From a virus, in the IMG/VR virus record IMGVR_UViG_3300025083_000294, positions 1-20,125 of that record: 20,125 nt of DNA; one strand, given 5' to 3'. Below are positions 20,106 to 20,125 of this stretch, one piece after another. The notes beneath the pieces were generated by a model that was not told the DNA's origin, searched no databases, and saw only the letters and a program-made list of their open reading frames with translations. A program made the translations under genes and the position numbers. The first letter of the stretch is position 1, and every line of letters begins with the position of its first letter.

Positions 20106-20125
20106 TATTTTTTTCTTTATATTTT

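Larger units (their letters stand above)
19373..20125. other. ~750-bp gene-free region with repeats; possible origin/control region
   Basis: No ORF of 60 codons is open here on either strand and no plausible shorter gene was noticed. Contents: phased GTTAA array (19388-19429), TTAA sites at 19494-19520, a short palindrome CGCG-atg-CGCG near 19459, iteron-like A/T-rich units at about 19762-19873, and GACCCT/AGGGTC repeats at 20005-20105. These fit an origin or regulatory region better than decayed coding DNA. The next gene to the right is outside the window. Confidence 0.5.

Noticed and set aside
1-20125. tRNA genes, CRISPR arrays, insertion sequences, integrase or attachment sites
   Set aside because: No cloverleaf with a plausible anticodon, no regular spaced repeats, and no transposase or integrase motif was seen on either strand.

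Overview
The window is most likely the early/replication arm of a lytic-type double-stranded DNA phage infecting a member of the Bacteroidota, probably a (marine) flavobacterium. Four things point there. The DNA is very AT-rich. About 45 small, tightly packed genes lie almost all on the minus strand. Leaders lack Shine-Dalgarno sequences, are A/T-rich, and are often followed by ATG-AAA starts. Promoters fit the Bacteroidota TTG / TAnnTTTG pattern, and there are Bacteroidota-flavoured families (DUF3127-type ssDNA-binding protein, AbiEi-type winged helix, DUF932). No capsid, tail, terminase, lysis, integrase, tRNA or CRISPR feature was found. Family names are from recall of conserved motifs; no database was searched.

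Layout, in order of transcription (right to left). The right ~0.8 kb (19319-20125) has no convincing gene. It holds the early promoter (19341-19373), a helically phased array of GTTAA sites just upstream of it, and repeat-rich DNA that could be an origin or control region. Next comes a basic ORF with GC-rich hairpins and an open frame beyond its stop. Then follow small unknown early genes (17416-18888), a DNA-glycosylase-like DUF7178-type protein, a DUF932 protein, and more small proteins. One of these is a truncated AbiEi-type winged helix whose C-terminus comes from a 34-bp direct repeat shared with its neighbour. The middle (11679-14869) carries small genes, including a stand-alone DnaA domain-IV protein. 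A phage sigma factor (10855-11589) follows.

A second promoter at 10291-10321 precedes the DNA replication and recombination module. This contains an ERF single-strand annealing protein, a RecE-like nuclease, an SSB-like protein, a winged-helix initiator/helicase loader and a DnaB-type helicase ATPase. Further left are paralogous small genes, a DUF3310 protein, a calcineurin-like phosphoesterase with an N-terminal HTH, a PD-(D/E)XK nuclease, several tiny genes, and a B12-dependent class II ribonucleotide reductase. The module ends at a strong bidirectional terminator (66-99), where the tail of a probable plus-strand gene converges.

Together the genes form a nearly complete replication system: nucleotide supply (RNR), origin recognition (DnaA-IV, initiator), unwinding (helicase), ssDNA coating, recombination (ERF + RecE) and transcriptional switching (sigma factor). 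No DNA polymerase or primase is visible here. The most unusual items are the AbiEi/34-bp-repeat chimera, a 71-bp inverted duplicated element (145-215 and 5372-5442), the lone DnaA domain IV, and the phased GTTAA array.
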